NCBI GenBank assembly: GCA_947476485.1
Contig: CANJQU010000026.1
Location: 1 to 43,170 of the forward strand
Direction of reading: 5' to 3'
Source of the DNA: Chitinophagaceae bacterium
Lineage (GTDB): Bacteria; Bacteroidota; Bacteroidia; Chitinophagales; Chitinophagaceae
DNA length: 43,170 nt
Positions 26,834 to 35,524 of this stretch are shown here, piece by piece. Position 1 is the first letter of the stretch. Every line of letters begins with the position of its first letter. Under the pieces are notes generated by a model. It worked only from the letters and a program-made list of their open reading frames with translations. It did not search any database and was not told where the DNA came from. A program made the position numbers and the translations under genes.

Positions 26834-27565
26834 ATGACTGACGACTCACGAACTACTACTTACAACTGCAAGGGTACCGTATATATGATACCTATCCCGA
26901 TAGCCGATGGCACGCTGCAAACGCTATCTCCGGAAATAACGGCACACACAGCGCTGATAAAACATTATTTTGTTGAGAACGTCCGCACTGCCCGTAGATT
27001 CCTACGTTCGCTGCACGCTACATTAGTGATAGATGAGCTGCATTTTTCCGAGATCGACAAGCATACTGGGCCGGATACAGCATTGCTGAGCAAATGGCTG
27101 AAGGAAGGGCAAACGGTAGGCATAATGAGCGAAGCAGGTTGTCCCGGCATTGCCGACCCCGGCGCAGAGTTGGTTGCCATCGCTCAGGGCATGGGGGCAA
27201 AGGTAGTTCCACTGGTGGGGCCTAATTCGTTGATACTGGCGCTGATGGCATCGGGGCTCAATGGGCAGAGCTTTAGCTTCACTGGCTACATACCTGTGAA
27301 AGATCCGCAACGGATGAAAAGAATAAAGGAACTGGAAGCAATCTCTCAGAAGGAAAACCAGGCGCAGTTATTCATTGAAACACCTTATCGCAACGACCAT
27401 CTTCTTGCCGACCTGCTTAAGCATTGCAGTGGTAAAACACGGCTCTGCATAGCACAAAACATCACCGCTCCCGATGCATTTATCAAAACAAAGACGATCA
27501 CAGAGTGGAGTAAGGAAATACCGGTTTTAGGTAAGACTCCAGTGGTATTTGTTATGCTGGGGTGA
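26834..27565 (+). CDS. RsmI-like tetrapyrrole-methylase-fold SAM methyltransferase
   Basis: 243 aa from ATG 26834; a TTG 15 bases upstream is in frame. It has the fold of RsmI, which 2'-O-methylates C1402 of 16S rRNA: GTVYMIPIPIADG (the Pro-loop), TVGIMSEAGCPGIADPGAELVAIAQ, VVPLVGPNSLILALMASGLNGQSFSFTGYIPVK and a C-terminal LGKTPVVFVML. It differs from canonical RsmI: the AEDTR segment is replaced by VENVRTARRFLRSL, and the protein is about 40 residues shorter. Bacteroidota often carry this variant beside a true RsmI, so the exact substrate should be left open. Confidence 0.75.
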   Translation: MTDDSRTTTYNCKGTVYMIPIPIADGTLQTLSPEITAHTALIKHYFVENVRTARRFLRSLHATLVIDELHFSEIDKHTGPDTALLSKWLKEGQTVGIMSEAGCPGIADPGAELVAIAQGMGAKVVPLVGPNSLILALMASGLNGQSFSFTGYIPVKDPQRMKRIKELEAISQKENQAQLFIETPYRNDHLLADLLKHCSGKTRLCIAQNITAPDAFIKTKTITEWSKEIPVLGKTPVVFVMLG

Positions 27566-27590
27566 TTTTTTGAATTTTGGATTGTCTTCT

Positions 27591-27639
27591 ATCACTTATC
27601 ACTTATCACTTATCACTTATCACTTATCACTTATCACTT
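27591..27639. repeat. Heptanucleotide tandem repeat (ATCACTT)x7
   Basis: Seven perfect copies of ATCACTT in a row, between the convergent RsmI-like and glycosyltransferase genes. The last copy overlaps the glycosyltransferase stop codon (27638-27640). Such uniform short repeats arise by replication slippage and vary in copy number. Confidence 0.95.
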
Positions 27640-28783
27640 ACCTCACTCTTCTTCCCTTCCATTCGTACTTGCCAAAGAATCCCAGAAAGCCCGCTAATAC
27701 TATATATAGTACATGCAACGGCTGTAGCAAAATGAAGTAGCCCATGACCCATTCACTGCTGAAGAACTTCGCCACCGGGCGCACGAACAGATATTCTGCA
27801 GCGATCTTTATCACCAGCATAGTGGAGGCAATGACCCAGTAAAGCGGGGTGAAGAATCCCGCAATGGATAACCCAAAGAGCGCGACATTGAATAAATAGA
27901 CCAGTATCAGTATTGCTGTGAGCCGATTATCATTATACTTCCCGGATTTGGAGGCCCAGCGGATTCGCTGGTGCAGGAAGCTTTTCCAAGTCAGTTGCGG
28001 AGCTGTTGCGACAATTGCCTGTTCAGATTTCAGGTAAGCGATACGGCCCGGATAAGCCCTGTTTATCTTCATCATCAATAAATAGTCATCGCCCGATGCA
28101 AGATGCGAAATGTCCTCATATCCACCTACGAACTCAAAAGCTGACTTGCTGAATGCCAGGTTGGCTCCGTTGCACATATTGCCCAGGTTAAGCTTGTGTG
28201 CGGCAGCAGTGATTCCCTGCATACTCATGAAGTCTATCAACTGAAATATCGGTAAGATGTTTCTTTTTGCAGAATAAGTAACCGGCGCCACGATCATCGG
28301 CGGGCTATCGCGTTCATACATTGCTGCAAGATTGGCCAGCCAATAGTCGGGGGCTATACAGTCCGCATCGGTGGTTACGATCAGCTCTCCTGTGCTGGCG
28401 TTTATGCCTGCGGTCAACGCTGCCTTTTTATAGGAGTTTATTTGTTTTGCCGGGAGTATGTCTGCCAGCTTCAGGCATTTTACATTTTTGTCTGTGTATC
28501 TCTCAACGATCTTCGCTGTGCTGTCTTCCGAATAGTCATCAACTACTATGAGCTCAAAAAGTGATGGGGGATATTGCTGCGCCAATATAGATTCGATGCA
28601 TGTGCCTATATTTTGGGCTTCGTTCCTGGCGGGTATAATGATAGATATGCGCGTATGCGGGATATGATCAACTGGCAGAATAAACTCCTTTTGCTGTGTC
28701 CAGCCCGTTTTGTAAGCAAGCATCAGCAATCCATATCCTAAAGCCAGCAGCAGACAAAACACGATGGTCAGCAATAGGGTCAT
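27638..28783 (-). CDS. Family 2 glycosyltransferase with C-terminal membrane helices
   Basis: A 381-aa membrane-anchored GT-A enzyme. An N-terminal helix (1-25) precedes RISIIIPARNEAQNIGTCIESIL (nucleotide-binding strand), FELIVVDDYSEDST, GELIVTTDADCIAPDYWL (DxD-type metal motif DAD), GANLAFSKSAF, GDDYLLMMKI, and the acceptor-side QRIRWASKSGKY (Q-x-x-R-W). Three hydrophobic segments follow at the C-terminus (about 290-375). It is a processive-type GT2 that would extend or make a membrane-linked glycan or glycolipid. It overlaps the alpha/beta hydrolase gene by 4 bases (ATGA), so the pair is translated in coupled fashion. Its stop is embedded in a heptanucleotide repeat. Confidence 0.87.
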   Translation of the reverse strand: MTLLLTIVFCLLLALGYGLLMLAYKTGWTQQKEFILPVDHIPHTRISIIIPARNEAQNIGTCIESILAQQYPPSLFELIVVDDYSEDSTAKIVERYTDKNVKCLKLADILPAKQINSYKKAALTAGINASTGELIVTTDADCIAPDYWLANLAAMYERDSPPMIVAPVTYSAKRNILPIFQLIDFMSMQGITAAAHKLNLGNMCNGANLAFSKSAFEFVGGYEDISHLASGDDYLLMMKINRAYPGRIAYLKSEQAIVATAPQLTWKSFLHQRIRWASKSGKYNDNRLTAILILVYLFNVALFGLSIAGFFTPLYWVIASTMLVIKIAAEYLFVRPVAKFFSSEWVMGYFILLQPLHVLYIVLAGFLGFFGKYEWKGRRVR

Positions 28784-29586
28784 AGTAGTGATTTGGCTAT
28801 TTGCTCCGCGTTCTCATCATCAAACAGGCGATGACCCCGCTCAAGTAAATGTAGTCGCACTGTATCCAATCCCGATTTGAATTGCTCGCCCAGCCGCGGC
28901 GGCATTATTCTGTCATTTACACCCATGAACAGACTGACTGGAATTTGATACTGGCGGATAATACTCTTTAGCTCAGAAGGGGAGGGTACAAGCAGGCTCA
29001 TTGCCGGCCACACTTTTAATAGAAGATCACGTGCTTCAACAGAAGACAGCGCATGCAATGCAAATTTGTGCCGGCTGGGGTGAACCATATGCCATTTTTT
29101 GAACCAGTCCATTACCTTGAAGTAGCGTGCTGGCTTCTCCAGCATATGCCGGAACATTTTCTTGCCGAGGTAAGTGGCGGTAAAAAAAGAGTAGTACCAG
29201 TTTTTTACCAGGCCGTCGGTTGCCAGTAGGGTAACATGATCAATAGACTCAGGTACCAGCTCGATTATAGAGAGGCAGACCCGTCCACCCAGGCTATAGC
29301 CAAGCAGTGATATCTTTTCAACGTGGTATTCCTTCTTCATCATATCTACAAGCCTTGCCAGGTCTTGCTTTGCCAGTGGGGCATCGCCCCAGGTGCTTTT
29401 GCCATGGTGTGGCAGGTCGAAGGAAAGAACTGTAAAGTCATTGGCCAGGTAATGCTCAATAGACGCGAACGACCCTGCATCGTTTCCATACCCATGAAAA
29501 GCAAGCAGCAGCCGTTTGCCCTTGCCTGATTTCAGATAGTGAAGCCTTTCATTGCCCGACAAAAAATATCCGTACTCATTCCTCAT
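28780..29586 (-). CDS. Alpha/beta-hydrolase fold protein
   Basis: A 268-aa hydrolase. The oxyanion segment is LLLAFHGYGNDAGSFASIEHYL (with HGYG). The nucleophile elbow is LLGYSLGG (Ser at about residue 96), the acid site is FMGVNDRIMPPRLGEQ (Asp at about 221), and the His is in LERGHRLFDDE. A lid-like insertion rich in Trp/Lys (about 135-180) follows the elbow. It would be a serine esterase or lipase-type enzyme, with no visible signal peptide. It shares a 4-base stop/start overlap with the downstream GT2 gene, suggesting related functions (perhaps lipid or glycolipid metabolism), but the substrate cannot be read from sequence. Confidence 0.85.
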   Translation of the reverse strand: MRNEYGYFLSGNERLHYLKSGKGKRLLLAFHGYGNDAGSFASIEHYLANDFTVLSFDLPHHGKSTWGDAPLAKQDLARLVDMMKKEYHVEKISLLGYSLGGRVCLSIIELVPESIDHVTLLATDGLVKNWYYSFFTATYLGKKMFRHMLEKPARYFKVMDWFKKWHMVHPSRHKFALHALSSVEARDLLLKVWPAMSLLVPSPSELKSIIRQYQIPVSLFMGVNDRIMPPRLGEQFKSGLDTVRLHLLERGHRLFDDENAEQIAKSLL

Positions 29587-29670
29587 CTGGTGTAAAGTTC
29601 TTTTAATTCCGCTAATAATGATAATAACGCTGCGCTACATTTTTTATATCTTTAGAAGATAACGGTGCTT

Positions 29671-31320
29671 ATGAAAACGATTCTGATTGCTTTACTGTCT
29701 TTGACCGGGATAACCGCCCATGCACAAACGATGAAATGGCATTATTACCTGAAAGATGTTTCTTTTGGGCAGACCGCTGCAAAAGATGTGGACGGTGATG
29801 GAAAGCTGGAGCTTGTTTTCAGTACCTACTGGAATGATAGTAACGTATACTGTCTTAATGCCGAGAACGGGTCGCTTAAGTGGAAGCACAGCCAGCCCGG
29901 ACCGGGTGGCGGTTGCAATGATGCCGGTCCGTTGATATTCGATCCTTTCAATAACGGGAATTACAAGGTCGTTATACCGGGTTCCTGCATGGATACCACG
30001 TTTTGCGTGGACGCAGACTCAGGCTATGTGCAGTGGAAGACAATAACGGGTGGGGGAGACTCCCCGCCCAGCATGGCCGATGCCGATGGCGATGGATATA
30101 TGGATGTGCTGCACGGCACTTTCTTTGGTAATGTGCATTGCCTTGATGGTCGTTCCGGTACAAAGAAATGGACGCTGCTCGTAGATACAAATGCAGCAAT
30201 AGAGAGTGAGCCGGCCATTATGAAGAATGGCATGGAAACAGACTTCGCCGTAGCCACCTGGGACTTTAACTATGATAGTAACCGTATTGCATGTTACAGA
30301 TTGAGCGATCATAGCCTGAAGTGGAGATACTATGTGCACGATCTGCTGTACCATGGCCCGGCAGTCGGAGACCTCTTCAGAGACGGCCAAAAGGAATTAG
30401 TGATCGGTGACTATGACGGCTACCTGTATTGTATCAGGTCGGGAGATGGTATGTTGATGTGGAAAGACTCAGTCTCTAAACTGGCGGGTGGTTATATAGG
30501 CGCTCCTGTGACAATGGCTGATCTTGATAATGATGGCTACCTGGATATTATATACATGGATGGCAGCCGTGTACGCGCCGTGAACCGCAATGATTCTGCG
30601 CTATGGTCTTATACACCACCATCTGATTATACAAGTTTTCGCGGATCCGTGGTTGCCGATATCAACAATGATGATATTAAAGATGTAACCTTTTGCACCC
30701 ATTTCGGTACTGTTATTTCGCTGGACGGGGTCACAGGCTCGGTCATCCGCACCTTCGATCTCCTTTCTTATGCGGTTGATTCACTGGGTGACACCAGTAG
30801 TATTTTCGAAGTAGACAATGCACCTATCATTTCAGATTTTGATAATGACGGCATACTCGATCTGTTCATAATCGGCGGCAAGGGCCGCAGTGACTCCACA
30901 ACTCATACCGATTACGGCTATGCGTTCTGTCTCTCATGGGGTGTCGGCAATGGTCCCGATTGGACGATGTTTCGCCATGACGAGTGGCGCACTGGATGTC
31001 TCTGCGACAGTGCAGGTCTACCGCTTGCTGTCTCGAATACCTCTTTTACACGCCGTAAGTCCCTGGATATATATCCCGATCCTTCACCTGGCGCATTCAA
31101 TGCAGCTTTCACATGTGCACGATCCGGTCTCGTCATTGTATCCATTACGGACATGTCCGGGAGGGTGGTGATGCCACCAGCTGAAAAATATTTCGCAGCA
31201 GGCCCCTCCAACGTTTTTTTTAGCAATGAACAAACTGCATTGTTGAGTAATGGCATATACCTTGTGCAGGTGAGAGGCGATGGCATTAATGCGATTGAAA
31301 AATTAGTCATACAAAGGTAG
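29671..31320 (+). CDS. Secreted FG-GAP/PQQ-like beta-propeller protein with T9SS domain
   Basis: 549 aa from ATG 29671; a GTG two codons upstream is also in frame. The signal peptide ends TAHAQ. Repeats of about 60 residues combine an FG-GAP calcium loop (DVDGDGKLEL, DADGDGYMDV, DLDNDGYLDI, DINNDDIKDV, DFDNDGILDL) with a PQQ-type strand (VHCLDGRSGTKKW and similar), giving a seven-blade-like propeller. The last 80 residues are a T9SS type A sorting domain (LDIYPDPSPGAF, ITDMSGRVV, GIYLVQVRG, end KLVIQR). It should be secreted to the surface and bind Ca2+ and a protein or glycan partner. A TATCTTTA box (29647-29654) may be its -7 element. No catalytic motif. Confidence 0.85.
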   Translation: MKTILIALLSLTGITAHAQTMKWHYYLKDVSFGQTAAKDVDGDGKLELVFSTYWNDSNVYCLNAENGSLKWKHSQPGPGGGCNDAGPLIFDPFNNGNYKVVIPGSCMDTTFCVDADSGYVQWKTITGGGDSPPSMADADGDGYMDVLHGTFFGNVHCLDGRSGTKKWTLLVDTNAAIESEPAIMKNGMETDFAVATWDFNYDSNRIACYRLSDHSLKWRYYVHDLLYHGPAVGDLFRDGQKELVIGDYDGYLYCIRSGDGMLMWKDSVSKLAGGYIGAPVTMADLDNDGYLDIIYMDGSRVRAVNRNDSALWSYTPPSDYTSFRGSVVADINNDDIKDVTFCTHFGTVISLDGVTGSVIRTFDLLSYAVDSLGDTSSIFEVDNAPIISDFDNDGILDLFIIGGKGRSDSTTHTDYGYAFCLSWGVGNGPDWTMFRHDEWRTGCLCDSAGLPLAVSNTSFTRRKSLDIYPDPSPGAFNAAFTCARSGLVIVSITDMSGRVVMPPAEKYFAAGPSNVFFSNEQTALLSNGIYLVQVRGDGINAIEKLVIQR

Positions 31321-31383
31321 ATAACTGTGATCGCGATGATTGATATGTTAGAAACTTCAGACTTTTTGTTTTCAGTGCCATTT

Positions 31384-31414
31384 TTGACTTTAGCCTATAT
31401 TATTATTACTTTTG
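31384..31414 (+). promoter_or_regulatory. Promoter of the methyltransferase gene
   Basis: TTG (31384-31386), 20 bases, TACTTTTG (31407-31414), a perfect -7 box at proper spacing. The start codon follows only 7 bases after the -7 box, so the transcript would be leaderless or nearly so. Confidence 0.5.
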
Positions 31415-31421
31415 GCCCCAA

Positions 31422-32261
31422 ATGATGTCTCCTGAGCGGTTCTTTGAGCTGATGCTGAAAGAACTTGAAGTACATACTGAAATGCAACCCTATTATAAGT
31501 TTCTCGGGAAACAGTCGTCATGGCATTTCCGGAGAAATTATTTTTTGGAGCGGTTGCGATATATTCAGAAAAATCTTGTTGATATTGCCGGCAAAAAGGG
31601 CGGTGCAAGCCAGCTATCCATTTGGGATTGTGGCTGTGGCTACGGCACTACATGTTTGTTCCTGGCCATGAATGGTATCCGCACTCATGGCACCACATTG
31701 GAGTTTTATTACGACACCATTCAAAAAAGGGTAGCCTACTGGAGCCAATACGGTGATACGTCCTTATTTACCTGCAGCTACGAAAACCTGTTTGATAACA
31801 AGCCGGAACCAGCCAGCTACGACTGGATCATAGTACAGGATACGCTTCACCACCTGGAGCCTATTGATGATGCTTTGCAGATATTCAAGGAAAGCCTCAA
31901 AAAGGGTGGTAAGGTGCTATCAATAGAAGAGAACGGCAATAATATCATTCAGCGATTAAAGCTATATAAATACCGTGGTAGTAAGCGCATAATAACTATC
32001 TGGGACGAGAAGCTGCAAAAGGATATACTTATAGGTAATGAGAATATTCGCAGCCTTGCCAGTTGGGAGCGGTTGTTTGAAAAAAATGGCTTCGGCATTA
32101 ATGCCGGGAGCGTGCAATACGTAAGGTATTACCTGCCCGTTACCTACCGGTTTTCTGACCACGAGAAACTTTTGGAAAAAGAACGTAGCATACAGAAGGA
32201 TAAAGGTATGCGGCGGGAATATTTCTTTTTCGGGTTGAATTTTATTGCAGAGAAGAAATAA
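31422..32261 (+). CDS. Class I SAM-dependent methyltransferase
   Basis: A 279-aa protein; the start could be either of two consecutive ATGs. The SAM-binding motif I is IWDCGCGYGTTCLFLA (about 68-83). It is followed by the acidic loop TTLEFYYDTI, DWIIVQDTLHHLEPIDDAL (motif IV/post-motif) and GGKVLSIEENGNN. The N-terminal 60 residues form a helical substrate-side cap (ERFFELMLKELEVHTEMQPYYKF). Substrate unknown; quinone, tRNA or sugar methylases share this fold. It is 36 bases upstream of gluQ on the same strand and so may be co-transcribed with it, but a functional link is not shown. Confidence 0.8.
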   Translation: MMSPERFFELMLKELEVHTEMQPYYKFLGKQSSWHFRRNYFLERLRYIQKNLVDIAGKKGGASQLSIWDCGCGYGTTCLFLAMNGIRTHGTTLEFYYDTIQKRVAYWSQYGDTSLFTCSYENLFDNKPEPASYDWIIVQDTLHHLEPIDDALQIFKESLKKGGKVLSIEENGNNIIQRLKLYKYRGSKRIITIWDEKLQKDILIGNENIRSLASWERLFEKNGFGINAGSVQYVRYYLPVTYRFSDHEKLLEKERSIQKDKGMRREYFFFGLNFIAEKK

Positions 32262-32297
32262 TGAACCCTTCGGTCTCCCGGGGGAAAACGACGAAGG

Positions 32298-33194
32298 ATG
32301 GCTTCTGACCTCATGCTGAAAAAGACCAGGATAGCGCCTACGCCCAGCGGGTTTCTGCACCTGGGCAATATACTCTCTTTCGTTATTACCGCCGGTCTCG
32401 CAAAGAAAACAAATGCAAAGATCCTGCTGAGGATCGATGATGCAGATCGTGAGCGCACTAATAAACTTTACGTACAGGATATTTTCGACACGCTGGATTT
32501 CCTCGGCATACCCTGGCACGAAGGCCCAAGGACCCTGCATGAATACGAACATGAATATTCGCAGGTGCACCGTATGCCTTTGTACAATGATGCATTGCAG
32601 CGGTTAAAAGAAGACGGACATTTGTTCGCTTGCCAGTGTACCCGGACGCAGGTAGTAGTAAATCGCGACGAAAGCATTTATCCCGGCACTTGCCGCAGCA
32701 AGAATATACCTTTCGACGCGAATGTTAGCTGGCGGTTGCGTACCGGCAAGGAAAAAGAGCTGCAGGTTAAAACATGGCCGGACACGGTAGTACCCGCAAC
32801 GCTGCCGCCACCTATGACAGACTTTATTGTTCGAAAGAAGGATGGTTTCCCGGCCTACCAGCTCACCTCAGTTGTCGATGATACTTATTTTGGTGTTGAT
32901 CTCATCGTGAGGGGGCAGGACCTCTGGAACTCTACGCTGGCACAGTTGTATCTTTCTTCCTTGCTCGCCACTGGTACCTTTGGTGACACCACATTCTATC
33001 ATCACGCACTGCTCAACGGCGCCGATGGTAATAAGCTCTCTAAGTCAGCCGGTGACACTTCTATTCAATTCCTTCGTAAGGAAGGTAAGCGCGCCACAGA
33101 TATTTATACGCTGCTGGCTGGTATGCTGCAATTAGAGCAACCGGTAGAAAGCTGGGAGGATTTGTTTGGATTGATGGATGCTGCTAAGCTATGA
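32298..33194 (+). CDS. gluQ: Glutamyl-Q tRNA(Asp) synthetase
   Basis: A 298-aa truncated class I synthetase, lacking the anticodon-binding domain (GltX is about 470-500 aa; E. coli YadB about 308). It would attach glutamate to queuosine at the wobble base of tRNA-Asp. The HIGH-type motif is HLGN at 21-24 in TPSGFLHLGN, and the KMSKS-type motif is KLSKS. The zinc site C-x-C..Y-x3-C is present in FACQCT and SIYPGTC. ATP/Glu pocket blocks LRIDDADRERT and the TSVVDDTYFGVDLIVRGQDL segment are intact. A missing anticodon domain supports GluQ over GltX. An alternative start ATG lies 15 bases downstream. Confidence 0.88.
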   Translation: MASDLMLKKTRIAPTPSGFLHLGNILSFVITAGLAKKTNAKILLRIDDADRERTNKLYVQDIFDTLDFLGIPWHEGPRTLHEYEHEYSQVHRMPLYNDALQRLKEDGHLFACQCTRTQVVVNRDESIYPGTCRSKNIPFDANVSWRLRTGKEKELQVKTWPDTVVPATLPPPMTDFIVRKKDGFPAYQLTSVVDDTYFGVDLIVRGQDLWNSTLAQLYLSSLLATGTFGDTTFYHHALLNGADGNKLSKSAGDTSIQFLRKEGKRATDIYTLLAGMLQLEQPVESWEDLFGLMDAAKL

Positions 33195-33215
33195 TAACCG
33201 CCTGCTCGTGCGCAG

Positions 33216-34094
33216 CTACCACTCAAAAATATTCTGGCCTCCGTAATGATTAATACGTATCTTTTTATTTTTTATTTTTTCATGCAGTCCGAATAAAGCC
33301 GCGTTTAGTTTCTCTGCAAAAGGGAAGTACTCCAGATCAAACCGCTTAGACTTATATATATATTGGCGGTTTTCACGTTTCCGGCTGAATAGTACATTGT
33401 CGTATCCAAATTTATATAAGAAAGATACCTGTTGAAACCGGCAATTATTTATAACTAGCCCACGGCCAAAATGCTGACCATACATGTATTCTTTGTTAGC
33501 GCCTGAGGCGTCTCTGTTTCCCGAAGTGTAAGAAGGATCAGGACAGCCATAGTTTTTAATACGGTAATAATTTTCATCAAGGTAGTTGATCATTTCACGG
33601 CCATGAGGCTCGTTTGAAGAGTAACTGTATTTTTGGGGGTTAGTCTCTGTATCGTCTAGTCTTGATTGATAATTAGGATAGCCATAATATGCGATCAGAT
33701 AATCACGGCTTGTGTCGCTTAAGCCAGTATTGGTAGCTGGCTTGCCATCAACGGTAAATAATACCCCGGAAAATTGCCTGTTTTTTATTAGGTCAATGTT
33801 AGTGTCGATATAATAGTAAACCGGGCAGAAGTTTAAGTGAGCGTCAAAATCAGCTATGGTCTTGGTAATGATATTTGCAGCGTCAGCCTTAATCGTTAGC
33901 AGTTCTTTAATTCTTCTGGCCTTTGTGAGGGCGTTAATTCTGTTTTGCTCAGAGCTAAGCTGCACTAATATTGCCCGGGGAAATTTTATCAATGTATCAC
34001 CAGCTTTTCTTGATAGCGTATCCTGCGCATATCCGGCATGACAGGAAAATAGAAAAAATATATTTAGAGTGATACAGGATAAAATGCTGCGCAT
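33216..34094 (-). CDS. Exported protein of unknown function
   Basis: A 292-aa protein with signal peptide ending AGYAQ. The mature chain is rich in Tyr, Asn and Arg/Lys (YRIKNYGCPDPSYTSG, YIYKSKRFDLEYFPFAEKLN) without membrane segments or a recognised motif. Three Cys are present in the mature part (CPVYYY, GCPDPS, NNCRF). Base composition is somewhat lower in GC than in neighbouring enzymes. It is convergent with gluQ (21-base gap). Function unknown. Confidence 0.65.
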   Translation of the reverse strand: MRSILSCITLNIFFLFSCHAGYAQDTLSRKAGDTLIKFPRAILVQLSSEQNRINALTKARRIKELLTIKADAANIITKTIADFDAHLNFCPVYYYIDTNIDLIKNRQFSGVLFTVDGKPATNTGLSDTSRDYLIAYYGYPNYQSRLDDTETNPQKYSYSSNEPHGREMINYLDENYYRIKNYGCPDPSYTSGNRDASGANKEYMYGQHFGRGLVINNCRFQQVSFLYKFGYDNVLFSRKRENRQYIYKSKRFDLEYFPFAEKLNAALFGLHEKIKNKKIRINHYGGQNIFEW

Positions 34095-34199
34095 AATTCA
34101 TTCGTTGCGTCAAAGATATTCAAAATTCGTCTCACGGGCATTCGGGGCACTTCTGCACAATTTTGCAGTTTTTGGCACGCTAATTGACTTTTACAACCT

Positions 34200-34352
34200 A
34201 TGCTGAGGTATAAAATAGCATTAGTGAGCGTGGCCGCGCTTTATTTTCGTATCACTGTTTTTATTGCTGTCGGTGGCGTTTATTGCATAGTGATCTTCAT
34301 CCGCTATTTGAAGGATAGTTACCTGGAAAAGTTCAACGAACGGACTTTATGA
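34200..34352 (+). CDS. Small membrane protein (50 aa)
   Basis: ATG 34200 to TGA 34352, 50 aa. The first 35 residues are hydrophobic with two Arg/Lys (KIALVSVAALYFRITVFIAVG, then VYCIVIFIRYL), and the C-terminus is charged (KDSYLEKFNERTL). That fits one or two tight membrane helices with a basic cytoplasmic tail. It lies between the starts/ends of the unknown exported protein gene and the RluD-like gene, ending 4 bases from the latter's stop. Too small for most gene callers, but the composition is strongly protein-like. Function unknown. Confidence 0.5.
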   Translation: MLRYKIALVSVAALYFRITVFIAVGGVYCIVIFIRYLKDSYLEKFNERTL

Positions 34353-34356
34353 TATG

Positions 34357-35457
34357 CTACATATTGTCCAGCTTCTGCTTCAGTTGTTTGGTCATGCCGC
34401 CGGTATATGCCCGCCACTTTTCTATTACCTCGGCAATATCGGTTGGCAGCTCCGAATCAAATTGTATCCATTCGCCGGTGGTAGGGTGGGTGAAGCCCAG
34501 TTCCTTAGCATGCAGCGCCTGGCGCGTTAGTATGCTGAAACAGTTGTCAATAAACTGCTTATACTTATTAAATACCGTGCCCTTCACGATCCGGTCGCCG
34601 CCATAGGTAGCATCGTTGAACAGCGGATGGCCTATGTATTTCATATGCACACGTATCTGGTGCGTGCGGCCTGTTTCCAGTCGTAGTTCCACAAGCGTTA
34701 CATAGTTAAAACGCTCCAGCACTTTATAGTGTGTTATGGCATCCTTGCCCACGTCCCCCTCTGGGAAGGCATCCATTATCTTACGAAAACGCAGGTTGCG
34801 GCCTATGTTCACGTGAATAGTCCCTTCATCTTCAGCAAGGTCACCCCATACAAGGGCTATATAGCGGCGGTGTACCGTATGTTTTTTGAACTGCGCTGCC
34901 AGCTTGGTCATGGCCTCGTCTGTCTTGCCTATAACCACCAGTCCTGTGGTGTCTTTGTCTATTCTGTGTACCAATCCCACACGGGTTAGCTCATCCAGCG
35001 GCACCTGCGTCTTCATAAAGTAGTACGAAAGTCCGTTTACCAGTGTTCCGGTATAGTTGCCGCAACCCGGGTGCACCACCATGCCTGCTGGCTTGTTTAT
35101 GATCATCAGGGCCTCGTCTTCATAAGCAATGCTAAGCGGCAGGTCCTCAGGTATCACCTCCTGGCTTTCTGGCTTGCGTGTTTCAAATACAACTATTGTA
35201 TCATTTGGCCTCACCCTGTAGTTCGACTTAACAACCTGGTCATTCACAAGGATAAAACCATCGTCTATGGATTGCTGCACCTTGTTGCGGGTAGCGCCTT
35301 CCAGCCGGTTCATCACGAACTTATCAATACGCAGTGGCTCCTGCCGCTTGTCTGTAACAATGCGGAGGCGCTCCACGGGGGCTGCATCTGCTTCATTTAC
35401 CTCACCTTCCGGGTCTTCGTCATCCCATACATCTTCTATATCATTCTCATTGGCCAT
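34357..35457 (-). CDS. RluA/RluD-family 23S rRNA pseudouridine synthase
   Basis: A 366-aa enzyme. An acidic N-terminal tail (1-25) is followed by an S4 RNA-binding domain (about 40-95, LRIDKFVMNRLEGATRNKVQQSI) and the RluA catalytic domain (about 110-340). The catalytic block is GLVHRIDKDTTGLVVIGK, whose Asp attacks uridine, and it is preceded by INKPAGMVVHPG. GRTHQIRVHMKYIGHPLFND follows and AKELGFTHPTTGE closes the fold. RluD-type enzymes make pseudouridines at 1911/1915/1917 of 23S rRNA. The S4 plus length points to RluD rather than RluA/RluC, but the exact site is not certain. Cytoplasmic; monocistronic. Confidence 0.88.
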   Translation of the reverse strand: MANENDIEDVWDDEDPEGEVNEADAAPVERLRIVTDKRQEPLRIDKFVMNRLEGATRNKVQQSIDDGFILVNDQVVKSNYRVRPNDTIVVFETRKPESQEVIPEDLPLSIAYEDEALMIINKPAGMVVHPGCGNYTGTLVNGLSYYFMKTQVPLDELTRVGLVHRIDKDTTGLVVIGKTDEAMTKLAAQFKKHTVHRRYIALVWGDLAEDEGTIHVNIGRNLRFRKIMDAFPEGDVGKDAITHYKVLERFNYVTLVELRLETGRTHQIRVHMKYIGHPLFNDATYGGDRIVKGTVFNKYKQFIDNCFSILTRQALHAKELGFTHPTTGEWIQFDSELPTDIAEVIEKWRAYTGGMTKQLKQKLDNM

Positions 35458-35524
35458 GGCGCAAAGATAGCTAGGTATTTGTTCATTGGTATTTGTTCTT
35501 TGGTATTTGGATAGTGATCTTTCA

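Noticed and set aside
27591-27639. Heptanucleotide repeats as a CRISPR-like array
   Set aside because: There are no spacers; it is a simple tandem repeat.
35461-35510. GGTATTTG repeats upstream of the RluD-like gene as a promoter
   Set aside because: The words TATTTG/TTTGTT lack the required spacing and the repeat looks like slippage of a short motif.
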